Under the pieces are notes generated by a model that was given only the letters and a program-made list of their open reading frames with translations, searched no databases and had not been told where the DNA came from. DNA of 64,000 nucleotides, taken from assembly GCA_964501905.1 (NCBI GenBank), contig CAZCTW010000002.1, positions 202,555 through 266,554 on the forward strand. The letters run 5' to 3'. Below are positions 9,419 to 17,956 of the stretch, one piece after another (within the stretch, counting starts at the first letter, position 1; every line of letters begins with the position of its first letter). A program made the translations under genes and the position numbers. Origin of the DNA: B69-G16 sp964501905 (GTDB taxonomy: Archaea > Thermoproteota > Thermoprotei > Thermofilales > B69-G16).

Positions 9419-9796
9419 GTGGGCAAGAATTACGTGGAGAAAATACATAAGAAACTGAAAATGGCGTACGCCCAAATTCTCGTAGCTGAGAATATAAAAA
9501 GGAATAAGAGACAAAATGCTTTAAAGTCCCTCTACGTATTAGCTATGACCGGGAACATTTTCGCGACACCCGAATTCCTAGCCAGCGTTTACATATCAAG
9601 CTCTATGTCTGAGGTTAAGAAGGCAAGGAAAATTTTGGAAAAAGCTTTGAAAAAAGAAGATATCTCTATGGAAGATAGGCTTTTATTAAAACAACTAGAA
9701 TCCGTGTTAAAACCCGATAAAGAAATAGGCTTCTATGACTTGAAGATAATGGTAGCGGAGGCTTTGAGAATACTTGAGTCAGCACCACTGCTATAG
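9419..9796 (+). CDS. Hypothetical helical protein, leaderless
   Basis: A 125-residue basic, helix-rich protein that I do not recognise. The middle part (EVKKARKILEKALKKEDIS, then MEDRLLLKQLESVL) looks TPR-like or simply helical. No membrane segment or signal peptide. The start is GTG 9419, directly after a well-placed TATA box, so leaderless translation is likely. Codon and residue composition match neighbouring real genes, so I regard it as a true gene. Confidence 0.6.
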   Translation: MGKNYVEKIHKKLKMAYAQILVAENIKRNKRQNALKSLYVLAMTGNIFATPEFLASVYISSSMSEVKKARKILEKALKKEDISMEDRLLLKQLESVLKPDKEIGFYDLKIMVAEALRILESAPLL

Positions 9797-9873
9797 TAGA
9801 CATCATCGCGTAGCTCAGAGCTCCAGACCCTCATCAATCAATATAGTATATACACAAAAACACCTTAAATAAT

Positions 9874-10149
9874 CTAGCTTAAGTTGAACAGTTCCTTAAA
9901 CGCCGAGATTATATCCTCTATAGACAAGCCTAAGAGAACCACTTTATCCTCGTAAGCTCTGATCTTCTCTTCGATCTCCTTTACGTCTGCCGAAATCAGG
10001 GATCTCTCCATATCCTCAAAGGCTTCGGGAGGGTAGGCAAAGAAATCCCCGCTAAGGACTACACCTACTATCTTACCTTCGCTAACCTCAACTTCTATTT
10101 TTAAAGTCTTTCCGCCGGGTATGCGCTTAATAATCTCTCTCCTAGGCAA
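9874..10149 (-). CDS. Lipoate ligase C-terminal subunit (LplB-like)
   Basis: A 91-residue protein matching the accessory (C-terminal) domain of lipoate-protein ligase. In Thermoplasma this is a separate polypeptide, LplB, needed for lipoate activation. It starts MPRREIIKRIPGGKTLKIEV and contains GVVLSGDFFAYPPEAFEDME, typical of that domain. It lies six bases behind the catalytic subunit gene. The split two-protein ligase is the archaeal arrangement. Confidence 0.85.
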   Translation of the reverse strand: MPRREIIKRIPGGKTLKIEVEVSEGKIVGVVLSGDFFAYPPEAFEDMERSLISADVKEIEEKIRAYEDKVVLLGLSIEDIISAFKELFNLS

Positions 10150-10154
10150 ATTCC

Positions 10155-10904
10155 CTACCTCTTAAATATCCATTCCAGACTCGAGTACCTCTCCGCCAGT
10201 TTCTTCGCCAGTGATATCTCCTCTTTCGTAGGCGCACCTTCTTCAAAATCCACGTTAAAGACCTGCGTGAAACCTTTCTTTAAAGCTTCTATAACCTCCT
10301 CCTTACGGACTTCTCTACCCAATTCTATAGATACCGTAGTCACTCTCTCCCTTATGGACGAGATCTTCCGTGAAGCTAGTTTTTCCTTAGGAATTTTTAA
10401 GACTTTGGAAAGGATCTCTAAGTCGGTATTATACATGAGGGTTCCGTGCTGAAGGACAGCTTTACCCCTTCTCGCCTGCGCATTTCCGGAAATCTTCTTT
10501 CCGTTAACCACCACGTCGTTAACCGGTACGAACTCGGCTTTTAAACCCAGAAAAGATAAAGCTTCAACTATCCCCCCGCAGATGAATTTGTAGCTTTCCT
10601 GTAAGTCGCGCGGTATGAATGTAAGGTCGGCAACGACACTGTACGTTATCTCGCCCTCGGCGTCGTGGTATACAGACCCTCCTCCGGTTATGCGCCTAGT
10701 GAAGGGTATATTCTCCTTGCTAAGGTAGTCTAAATCCACAGCGTCCGAAACTTTTTGGAAATACCCTATGGTCACGGCGCTAGGCTTTATGACGTATAAC
10801 CTTAAAGTATTAGGAATAGCGTTTTTCCGCTTAAGCTCTAGCATAGCTTCGTCTAATCCCATGCTCCAGTAAACATCGCCTTCATCAATTATCAGGCGCC
10901 ACAT
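10155..10904 (-). CDS. lplA: Lipoate-protein ligase A, catalytic subunit
   Basis: Transfers lipoate or octanoate, via the acyl-AMP, to lysines of 2-oxoacid dehydrogenase E2 or GcvH proteins. Biotin/lipoate ligase fold; about 249 residues from ATG 10904 (a TTG three codons upstream is possible). Seen: RRITGGGSVYHD, the substrate-binding RRxxGGGxVxHD motif, the catalytic lysine motif KKISGNAQ, and LQHGTLMYN. It is paired with the LplB-like subunit and divergent, by about 50 bases, from two radical-SAM genes that probably insert the sulfurs. Confidence 0.93.
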   Translation of the reverse strand: MWRLIIDEGDVYWSMGLDEAMLELKRKNAIPNTLRLYVIKPSAVTIGYFQKVSDAVDLDYLSKENIPFTRRITGGGSVYHDAEGEITYSVVADLTFIPRDLQESYKFICGGIVEALSFLGLKAEFVPVNDVVVNGKKISGNAQARRGKAVLQHGTLMYNTDLEILSKVLKIPKEKLASRKISSIRERVTTVSIELGREVRKEEVIEALKKGFTQVFNVDFEEGAPTKEEISLAKKLAERYSSLEWIFKR

Positions 10905-10956
10905 ACTTTCCAATTTAGCGTAAACTGTTTTAAATCATTGCTTTAATTTTGGTGTT

Positions 10957-11892
10957 GTGCATGTTAGAGTCTCTATTGGATCTCTGTCTGAGCTAGGAAT
11001 TTACAAAATATACATGCTCGCTAGGCCTACTACGCTCTATATTCTACAATACTTCGAAAAAGGCTGCCTAGCCAGCTGTAGATTCTGCCCTCAGTCGAGC
11101 ACTAACAATGCTGATAAGAGCTACGTTTCGCGCGTCCCATGGCTCGCTGTTCCGCTAGACGTTTTAATCGAAAAGGTAAAGGAGAAAGGAAGGGTCTTCG
11201 CTAGAGTATGCATTCAAAGCGTACTTAAACCGGGTTTTGAAGAAGAGATCTTAGAAATAATATATAAGATTAAGAATTCTGGAATAAACCTGCCAATATC
11301 CACGGCTTTAACGCCTATAGATGTCGATGTCCTACGCCAGCTTAAGAAAATCGGAGTAGATCACGTAGGCGTTGGATTGGACGCTGCTACTCCTGAAGTC
11401 TTCCACAAAGTAGGCAAGCCCTATAGTTGGGAAAGGTATATGAAGTTTATCGACGAAGCTGTTGAAGTTTTCGGAAAGGGCAATGTTGTCGTGCATTTAA
11501 TTTTCGGTCTTGGAGAAAAAATCGAGGAATTCATCCAGACAATGAAACTCATTTACCGCAAAGGCTGTGAGGTGGCTCTCTTCGCTTTTACGCCAGTAAG
11601 GGGGACCTGCCTCGCAGGCGCCCCACAACCGTACGTACTAGACTATAGAGTAGCTCAAATAGCCCGCTTCCTTCTCTCGAAGAAAGTAAGGAAAATTCCA
11701 GAAGCCGAAGCTCTACTTGAAGCCCTCCTCACGAGCGGCTGCCCTGGCTGCAATAGACCCTTTTACAACGAATCACCTAGAAGAATGTACAATTACCCCA
11801 GTCGAGAATTATTAGAAAGAGATAAAGCTAAGCTTATTGGAGAAATAGTGGAGGCTCTATCGAGGATAAACCTGGATTCACTGGTGAGGTGA
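10957..11892 (+). CDS. Radical SAM protein, LipS-type lipoyl synthase subunit
   Basis: Radical SAM enzyme with a CX3CX2C cluster motif (C37, C41, C44) and a second Cys pair in CPGCNRP near 262-265. The C-terminal YNESPRRMYNYP stretch resembles the biotin-synthase (BATS) group. 311 residues. In Thermococcus, two radical-SAM proteins of this type (LipS1/LipS2) together make lipoyl groups. The adjacent second radical SAM gene and the divergent lplA support the same role here; I cannot tell S1 from S2. GTG start preceded by GGTG. Confidence 0.78.
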   Translation: MHVRVSIGSLSELGIYKIYMLARPTTLYILQYFEKGCLASCRFCPQSSTNNADKSYVSRVPWLAVPLDVLIEKVKEKGRVFARVCIQSVLKPGFEEEILEIIYKIKNSGINLPISTALTPIDVDVLRQLKKIGVDHVGVGLDAATPEVFHKVGKPYSWERYMKFIDEAVEVFGKGNVVVHLIFGLGEKIEEFIQTMKLIYRKGCEVALFAFTPVRGTCLAGAPQPYVLDYRVAQIARFLLSKKVRKIPEAEALLEALLTSGCPGCNRPFYNESPRRMYNYPSRELLERDKAKLIGEIVEALSRINLDSLVR

Positions 11893-12743
11893 AGTTTTTG
11901 GAGGCTTTTACACCGGGAGGAAAGTATGTTAGCGTGAGCATAACTGGGGCTAAGTGCGCGTTAAAGTGCAAATATTGCGAAGGGGTATATCTGAGAGTAA
12001 TGCACCACGCATCTACCCCTCAAAAATTCTATTCTCTGGCGGAAAAGCTTTGGCGACGCGGGGCTAAGGGATTGCTTGTAAGCGGGGGATTTGATAAAAA
12101 TGGTCGACTACCTATAGATTCATTCCTCCCAGTTATTAAGAAGGTGAAAGAGGATTTTGATTTCGTAATAAGTGTACATTCTGGGCTTGTCGATAGAAAA
12201 GTTATAATTGAAATGAGGAAAGCCGGCATTGACGTAGTCGATTACGAGCTGATAGTAGACGATTTCGTGATAAAAAATGTTATGAATCTCGAAAAACGCT
12301 CAAGTCTGGATTTTCTAGAAACGCTCAAGATCCTACATGAGGAAGGACCTCCCTATATAGCCGTTCACATCCCCATAGGCCTGAACTACGGCATTGTGAA
12401 AAGCGAATACGAAGCTTTGGAGAAACTGCTAGAATTCGACCCTTATATAATAGTCTTCCTGGTACTTATGCCGACTAGAGGAACCCCTATGGAGAATGTC
12501 AAGCCACCGAGCATAGAAGAAGTTGTAAAATTAATTGAATATGCTAGATCTCTCTACAGCGGGGAGATAGTATTAGGGTGTATGAGACCTCCTTCTTATA
12601 AGTTCACACTAGATAAGGTTTTAATCGAGGAGAATATTGTAGACCGAATTGCACTACCAGCTTGGAGTATTTTAGAAAAGTTCAATTTAAAAATCGTAAA
12701 CGCCTGTTGCTCCCTACCGAGAAAGTTACTTAGCCGTTTTTAA
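11889..12743 (+). CDS. Radical SAM protein, second LipS-type subunit
   Basis: A 284-residue radical SAM protein with C23-x3-C27-x2-C30 (CALKCKYC), a GGF-type SAM-binding segment and a shorter barrel. It starts at GTG 11889, overlapping the previous gene by four bases and using its GGTGAG as ribosome site, so the two are translationally coupled. The pair next to lplA fits the two-component archaeal lipoyl synthase. Its end overlaps the convergent arcadin-4 gene by 18 bases. Confidence 0.75.
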   Translation: MKFLEAFTPGGKYVSVSITGAKCALKCKYCEGVYLRVMHHASTPQKFYSLAEKLWRRGAKGLLVSGGFDKNGRLPIDSFLPVIKKVKEDFDFVISVHSGLVDRKVIIEMRKAGIDVVDYELIVDDFVIKNVMNLEKRSSLDFLETLKILHEEGPPYIAVHIPIGLNYGIVKSEYEALEKLLEFDPYIIVFLVLMPTRGTPMENVKPPSIEEVVKLIEYARSLYSGEIVLGCMRPPSYKFTLDKVLIEENIVDRIALPAWSILEKFNLKIVNACCSLPRKLLSRF

Positions 12744-15227
12744 AATCGGCTGACTCACCAGCTCTATACGCGCACCCTCTTTCCCATGCTTAAGCTCGTA
12801 TATGAGCGCCGCTGGCTCATCTTGAACTATCTTTCTAAAACTCTCATCTTGGGTAGCTACTATTATTTGGTCTATACCCTCTATTTTAGCTAGCATCTTT
12901 ATCATAGCTTTTCTACATTCATAGTCTATACTGGGCGTGGGCTCGTCGAGTATTACGAACGAAACGTTATGGGGAGATAGTTTAAATAATGCAGTTAGTA
13001 GCGATAAAACCACAATTCTCTTCTGTCCATCGCTCATCTTTTTGAGAGCTGGTATCCACTTTCCATCGCGGGTCCTCTTCGCTAGTATTTCATACATGCT
13101 CCTCTCATACTCTTTCCCCTCTCGCCTAAACTTCACATTTCTAATCTCGATAGTAAGCTCTGAGAAATCTGGGTGTACGTACATCTGCTGGAAGACTTCA
13201 TTCATTTTCTCTACTATCTTCTCGACAACTATCCTCCTTATAGAGGATTGTATTTCTCTAAACGCCGCCTTAACTTCTACGAGCTCCTCTCTTAATTTCG
13301 CGAGTTTAGCCGCTTTCTTCTCTAGCCTGATTTTCTTACTCGTTAACTCCCGCACATAAGCCAGCTTCTCCTTTAAGTCTTCCACCTCTATGCTCAGCTT
13401 CTTCAGTTGCGAAGATATACTGTTGAATTCATTGAGCGCAGCATAATATTTTTCCTCGATCAAGTTGTAGTAGTCTCTATCGAAATTAAGTTTAGCCATT
13501 TCTTTCAATATTTTTCCTAATTCGCGTTTTTTAGCCTCTAGCTCCTCCCTCAACTCCGCTAATTCCCTAACTCTAGCTAGCTTCAAAACTGTAGAGGAGC
13601 TTGAAGAAATCAGACTGTTAACTTTGTTAATTCTGAAGCTTATGTCGCTGACGAGCTCTTCCAACTCTTCAATGTTACTTGAGACTTCTTCGAATTCTCT
13701 AGTGAACCTCAATTTTTCTCTCTCAATTTCCCTCTTTTCAATAAGCTTCTCCTCTAACTCGCAGAGCCTAGAGTAAACCTTTCTAAGATTTTCGAGATAC
13801 CTAAGAACCTTCTCTTTCTTAAGAACAATCTCTTCCTCCTCTAGAGAAGACAATCTCTCTTCTATTCTCCTAACCGCCTTTTCGTCTATCTCTGAGCCGC
13901 AGACAGGGCACGAGGCTTCTCCATCCTTTAAATAGGTGCTCACAACGTACTTCCCTAAGTTGCTTACACAGGCGTTTACTTCGATGAGCTTGTCTATCTT
14001 TCCGAGCTCTATCTCAAGTTCTTCTATTTTCTTATGCACTTCCCCCCTAGAGCCATATTTCTCGACTAGGGATCTAAAAGTATTATAGTCTTTCTCGAGA
14101 ACATGGAGCTTAGCTTCCAAATCGGCTAGCTTACGTTTTAAAGTATTATAGCGGTTGCGCTCCGACGCCAGCTGGTAGTTTACATCTAGCATTTCTTCAT
14201 TCATGGTATCTAGGGACGCTTCAAGTTTCCTTAACTTCTCTCTAAAAACTTTAAGCATAGAATCTAGATTATTTCCCGTAAATTTGAGCTTCTCAACTTC
14301 TTCGACATCCTTATAAGCCATAGCTTCCTTGAGCGCGCTTATTATCGAAGATCGTACTTTTTCAATTAATACTTCTAAGTTTTCCTCCGGTACTTCCCTC
14401 TCCAGAAACTTTAACCTCTTTTTTAACTGCGCCACTTCGGCCCTGAGTTGTATCTCCTTCTCTCTAAGCTTCTCGTACTTCTTTTCTTTTTCTCTTAAAC
14501 TCCTAAGCTCTTCCCTATACTTAGACAACAAATTCTCCTTTTCTTTAAGTTCTTCTTCAAGGTTAAAAAGCGCCCTTCTCTTCTCTTCAAGAACCTTCTC
14601 AATATCTTCTATGGCGCCTTCTTTTTCTAAACGTATATTAATAACGTCGATTTCATTCTCTACCCTGGAAAGCTCATCCTCCACTATTTTCAACGGTATA
14701 CCTCTGAAGATTTTCTCGAGAGTCTCGATTCCCAGTAACCTATCGAAGGCCTCGCTCCTCTGCATATCGGTGCCGTAGATTATATCCTCTATCTCCCTGT
14801 GCCTAAGTGCTATCTGTCTAGCATAGCTGTCTAAGCTAACTCCGAGTAGCTGCTCTATTTTAGCGTCTACTCTACTCCATTCTTCCTCCACTACCTCTCC
14901 ATCCATTTTTAAAAAAGCTTCAACTCTCCCCGCTCTATCTCGCGCCCTGTATACTTCGTACCTCGCCCCCTTTTCGTCTTTTAAGACGAGCTTAACACTC
15001 AAACCATTGGAGAAATCGTTGATTAAATCCTCTACTTTAAGCTCTCTCCGAACTTTTACCGAGTATAGAATACCGTACAACGCGTACTCTATAGCTTCTA
15101 AAATCGAAGTCTTGCCCGTGCCTATAGGCCCTAATATTACCACTATAGGCGCGTCTAGGTTTAAGCTGCACTGCTCGCTAAAAGCCTTAAAACCCTCTAC
15201 CTCTATCTTCTCAAGCCTGAACCTCAT
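12726..15227 (-). CDS. Arcadin-4: SMC/Rad50-like ATPase with zinc hook
   Basis: Coiled-coil ABC-type ATPase of 833 residues. Seen: Walker A GPIGTGKT at 33-40, a Q-loop region RQIALRHREIED, two long coiled coils, a zinc-hook CPVC near 439, signature MSDGQKR near 730 and Walker B ILDEPTPSID near 757. It resembles Rad50, but there is no Mre11 beside it. Instead it is the last gene of a crenactin operon, the place held by arcadin-4 in Thermoproteales. Predicted role: organising or anchoring crenactin filaments. ATG 15227 follows GAGGAGG; a TTG six codons upstream is possible. Confidence 0.82.
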   Translation of the reverse strand: MRFRLEKIEVEGFKAFSEQCSLNLDAPIVVILGPIGTGKTSILEAIEYALYGILYSVKVRRELKVEDLINDFSNGLSVKLVLKDEKGARYEVYRARDRAGRVEAFLKMDGEVVEEEWSRVDAKIEQLLGVSLDSYARQIALRHREIEDIIYGTDMQRSEAFDRLLGIETLEKIFRGIPLKIVEDELSRVENEIDVINIRLEKEGAIEDIEKVLEEKRRALFNLEEELKEKENLLSKYREELRSLREKEKKYEKLREKEIQLRAEVAQLKKRLKFLEREVPEENLEVLIEKVRSSIISALKEAMAYKDVEEVEKLKFTGNNLDSMLKVFREKLRKLEASLDTMNEEMLDVNYQLASERNRYNTLKRKLADLEAKLHVLEKDYNTFRSLVEKYGSRGEVHKKIEELEIELGKIDKLIEVNACVSNLGKYVVSTYLKDGEASCPVCGSEIDEKAVRRIEERLSSLEEEEIVLKKEKVLRYLENLRKVYSRLCELEEKLIEKREIEREKLRFTREFEEVSSNIEELEELVSDISFRINKVNSLISSSSSTVLKLARVRELAELREELEAKKRELGKILKEMAKLNFDRDYYNLIEEKYYAALNEFNSISSQLKKLSIEVEDLKEKLAYVRELTSKKIRLEKKAAKLAKLREELVEVKAAFREIQSSIRRIVVEKIVEKMNEVFQQMYVHPDFSELTIEIRNVKFRREGKEYERSMYEILAKRTRDGKWIPALKKMSDGQKRIVVLSLLTALFKLSPHNVSFVILDEPTPSIDYECRKAMIKMLAKIEGIDQIIVATQDESFRKIVQDEPAALIYELKHGKEGARIELVSQPILKTAK

Positions 15228-15417
15228 TTTCCTCCTCGCTCTCAAATATTTTAGAAATCTCCCGCCTAACTATCTTTTCTAGCCCCTTCTTCCCTGAGAT
15301 TAGGTATTCTTTAAACATGTTCTTGGCTAAGGATGCCTTCCTTTCCTCGCCTTTAAAACGCTCATCCAACATTTCTAAAACTAACTCAAAAACGTTCTTG
15401 TTTCTTTCAGCCTTCAT
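15211..15417 (-). CDS. Small arcade-cluster protein (arcadin-3 candidate)
   Basis: A 68-residue, highly charged helical protein starting MKAERNKNVFELVL and ending in an acidic tail. No motif recognised. It overlaps its upstream neighbour by 11 bases and the SMC-like gene downstream by 17, so all are co-translated. Size and position match the small arcadin-3 of the known cluster; I call it that only by position. An N-terminal extension to 15438 is open but less likely. Confidence 0.55.
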   Translation of the reverse strand: MKAERNKNVFELVLEMLDERFKGEERKASLAKNMFKEYLISGKKGLEKIVRREISKIFESEEENEVQA

Positions 15418-16132
15418 GTTCCCTACCCCTCTTAACAAGTATTGAGACCCACGGGTTATCGCTTATAAAGTCGGGTAAACCTTCAACCCCCTCGACGGGC
15501 GCCTCTTCTACAATCTCTAAAGCCCTAGCTTCCACGGCCTCTACCCTTTCCAAACGCTTCAACGCATCCACCTCTCGCTTTAACGTATTTAAATCCCTAT
15601 ATACTAGACCTAGCCTCTCCTCCAACTTAGAGATTTCCCTTTTAAGCTCAGTTACCTCTTTCTCGAGTCTGAGCGAAAGTTCGGATAGCTCCAGAGAAAA
15701 ACGTTGAAACTCTTCTCTTAACGTATCGTCGAAAACAATTTTCAGTTTTCTAAAAGCTCTCGCAGGGAGAACCTCCTCTACCCTGTCCTCGCAGATTTTT
15801 ACTATCCCGACACCCGCGCTTTCGAAAATCTCCAGCGGAATTTTAAGCAGACCTACTTCTTCAGGTATAGCAATATAGGCCTTATCCACGTAGTCTTTCA
15901 GCTTCAAGATATTTACTACAAGTATCTCCAGCTCCCTTCTTATTCGCGGCGCTAACTTCTCGCTCGACATATAGGTTTTTACAGCCACTAAGTTATTTCC
16001 GTCTCTCAAAAATAAATCAAAAAAATCTTTCACATTATCCTCGAGCTTTAGTTCTTCAGGAAGAAGAAGCTCAACTCCCCTACTCAGAAAGTATTCCTTC
16101 AGTCTAGATACCATCACCTCTCTAGTTACCAT
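15407..16132 (-). CDS. Coiled-coil arcade protein (arcadin-2 candidate)
   Basis: About 241 residues, directly behind crenactin. Three parts are visible. The N-terminal half resembles a restriction-endonuclease-like fold (DLFLRDGNNLVAVKTY, then YIAIPEEVGLL). A coiled coil follows at about 140-200. Last comes a linker and a short amphipathic C-terminal segment, LPDFISDNPWVSILVKR. In Pyrobaculum, arcadin-2 binds the crenactin hydrophobic groove with its C-terminal helix and depolymerises filaments; this tail could do the same. The start is uncertain: ATG 16132 or TTG 16147. Confidence 0.6.
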   Translation of the reverse strand: MVTREVMVSRLKEYFLSRGVELLLPEELKLEDNVKDFFDLFLRDGNNLVAVKTYMSSEKLAPRIRRELEILVVNILKLKDYVDKAYIAIPEEVGLLKIPLEIFESAGVGIVKICEDRVEEVLPARAFRKLKIVFDDTLREEFQRFSLELSELSLRLEKEVTELKREISKLEERLGLVYRDLNTLKREVDALKRLERVEAVEARALEIVEEAPVEGVEGLPDFISDNPWVSILVKRGREHEG

Positions 16133-16150
16133 TACCTTATCGCCCAAATA

Positions 16151-17419
16151 TCAGTGTAGCACGTACCAACCCTCAAGCTTATCCCAAGACCACGTATAAT
16201 CGTCGGGCACTGCTAAGCTGTATACTATAGCTCCTTTCCATACAGAATACTCGGGATCTTTCGTAAGCTCCACCTGGGCATTAACCCCTTGTTCTGAGAG
16301 TTGCATTGCCACTTTTTCGGCCGCATTGCAAGCCACATCTTCAAAGCCTTGAGGTACCCGCCAGGCGAAATTCCCGCCGCTTAAAATTATCTTCTTGTAG
16401 AGGTGCGGCTGCAGCTCTAAGGGGGTTTTGCTGGCGGATTTAACTATAGCCTCACTTATGCTTATGGTCCCCGATATCTTCTCGTCGCCTATTATAGTGT
16501 CGCGGGGTCTAGGCATTCCACGCCTATAATAGCTCTCAAATATCTCGTGCTCCGGGTTAAATACTATTTCTCCGATTAAAAACCTCATCCAGGAATTCTC
16601 CCCTAGATCTATCGTAATCGTAGTTCCCGGTATTTTTAAAACAGCCCTGAACCTTTCCTTATCCTCCTTAGCTACTTTTATCGCTTTATCTAAGTCGCGG
16701 GGCACTAAGCCCAGTTTCTCCTTAACCATTCTAACTAAAGTTTCCTCGGGTACTAGGTCTCCGTAACCGCTATCCTTTAAGATTTCAGCTGTGATAGCAT
16801 TAGCCTCAGCTCCACCCCTGTTAAGTGAAATAATCCCTCCTCTAATTGGATACCTTGAGATTGGAGTTATCTGCGTGTTCCCATGTCCTGATTCGACAAC
16901 TATGCACGTTATCGTTTTCTGAGCTATAGCGACTGCGAGGGGTTGGGGGATTATAGTTACTGCCTTTATAACTCCGTACTCCTCATCTATCCTCTCATGC
17001 ACCTCGAATATCTTCTCGTACATATACTTCGGAGCTATAGCTGAGAGAGCAGCTGTCACGTAGAAGCCGCGGAACTGCGGATCGCCTTTAGGAGCAAACT
17101 TCAACAATCCATACTTAGTAATTTCATAAACTATATCCCAAGCCACTCTATCGTCTTTCTCGACTACACCGTCCTTCATGGGATACACGAGGTATTTTGC
17201 CATATCTTCTCTAGAGCCCAGGTACTGAGCTACTTCAGGACCCACTATGACTTTTTTAGTTATGCCCGCTATCTTGTAGATTATCGAATCCTCGCTTATG
17301 ATAAAGCCTCTATTCTCTATAACCTCTGGTTTTTCCGCGAGAGGCCCGAATTTGTACTGGCTCGTCCCGTAATCCTCCGCAAATGCGTACTTTCTTCTAT
17401 AAGGCTCTATCGTAGCCAC
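16151..17419 (-). CDS. Crenactin, archaeal actin
   Basis: Filament-forming actin homolog, 422 residues, the crenactin rather than the bacterial MreB/ParM type. Seen: phosphate-1 loop EDYGTSQYKFG at 15-25, phosphate-2 loop VVESGHGNTQ, the GGIISLNRGGAEANAITAEI helix, and the adenosine motif IILSGGNFAWRVPQGFEDV. The C-terminus ends LEGWYVLH. GTG start at 17417-17419 with AAGGTGGG just upstream. It heads an operon with the coiled-coil, small and SMC-like genes. In Pyrobaculum, crenactin forms double-helical actin-like filaments, thought to be involved in cell shape. Confidence 0.93.
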   Translation of the reverse strand: MATIEPYRRKYAFAEDYGTSQYKFGPLAEKPEVIENRGFIISEDSIIYKIAGITKKVIVGPEVAQYLGSREDMAKYLVYPMKDGVVEKDDRVAWDIVYEITKYGLLKFAPKGDPQFRGFYVTAALSAIAPKYMYEKIFEVHERIDEEYGVIKAVTIIPQPLAVAIAQKTITCIVVESGHGNTQITPISRYPIRGGIISLNRGGAEANAITAEILKDSGYGDLVPEETLVRMVKEKLGLVPRDLDKAIKVAKEDKERFRAVLKIPGTTITIDLGENSWMRFLIGEIVFNPEHEIFESYYRRGMPRPRDTIIGDEKISGTISISEAIVKSASKTPLELQPHLYKKIILSGGNFAWRVPQGFEDVACNAAEKVAMQLSEQGVNAQVELTKDPEYSVWKGAIVYSLAVPDDYTWSWDKLEGWYVLH

Positions 17420-17493
17420 TTTCCCACCTTTTATCTATTTAAGTAAGGTAGGTTCTATATTTAATTGATACCATGAGGCCCAGGTGAAAACTG
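17420..17493. promoter_or_regulatory. Divergent promoter, crenactin / cyclophilin-like
   Basis: A 74-base spacer serving two divergent genes. On the minus strand a CTTAAATA TATA-like element precedes the crenactin ribosome site. On the plus strand CTATATTTAATTG precedes the AGGTGA of the 17494 gene. The shared spacer suggests coordinated expression. Confidence 0.5.
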
Positions 17494-17865
17494 ATGGTAG
17501 AGTCTTTTATACCAATAGCTTTTTACTACGAAGATAATGAAATAGCTCGAGGACATCTGAGGAGGAGTATCGCCCCGCTAACTATAACTAAAATACTCGA
17601 TATGATGCCGATACAAGGCCGCTTATTCTTCCTCGGAAACGTGGCCTACGTGATATTAGATGTACTTTTTCCGCCCGAAAACTCGGTGAAAGAGCTGGAC
17701 GAGGGAGATATATTTTATTGGCCTTTAGGCAAGGGTTTCGGGGTATCGCTTAAAAAACACACCTTCAGGTACAAGGTAAACCTACTCGGCAAAGTAACAG
17801 AAGGCTTAGAGAAAATAGCCAAGCTCAAAAAAGGATCCCTTATAGAAATATCTAAACCTAAGTAG
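17494..17865 (+). CDS. Cyclophilin-like domain protein (DUF369 type)
   Basis: A 123-residue beta-rich protein of the cyclophilin-like (DUF369/TM1367) fold. The typical layout is seen: RSIAPLTITKILDMMPIQGR, then GNVAYVILD, then VKELDEGDIFYWPLGKGFGV. The family has a peptidyl-prolyl isomerase-like barrel, but no activity is established. It is divergent from crenactin, sharing its promoter region, so a link to the cytoskeleton is possible but unproven. ATG follows AGGTGA. Confidence 0.65.
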   Translation: MVESFIPIAFYYEDNEIARGHLRRSIAPLTITKILDMMPIQGRLFFLGNVAYVILDVLFPPENSVKELDEGDIFYWPLGKGFGVSLKKHTFRYKVNLLGKVTEGLEKIAKLKKGSLIEISKPK

Positions 17866-17956
17866 GATTATTCCAAATATTTTTGTAAAGGCGTCAGCTA
17901 CTAGAGCACCGGTGTTAAGATCTCACAACTAAGGGAGTTTTATATAGGCCAGTAGA

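Noticed and set aside
9785..9837. Minus-strand box C/D small RNA candidate with TTGATGA, CTGA, GATGATG, CTGA in order
   Set aside because: The C boxes are imperfect, the second guide is too long, no terminal stem, and it overlaps a gene end; I keep it only as a note.
12726..15227. Annotation as DNA-repair Rad50
   Set aside because: Zinc hook and ATPase motifs fit Rad50, but there is no Mre11 and it is the last gene of the crenactin operon, so arcadin-4 is the better name.
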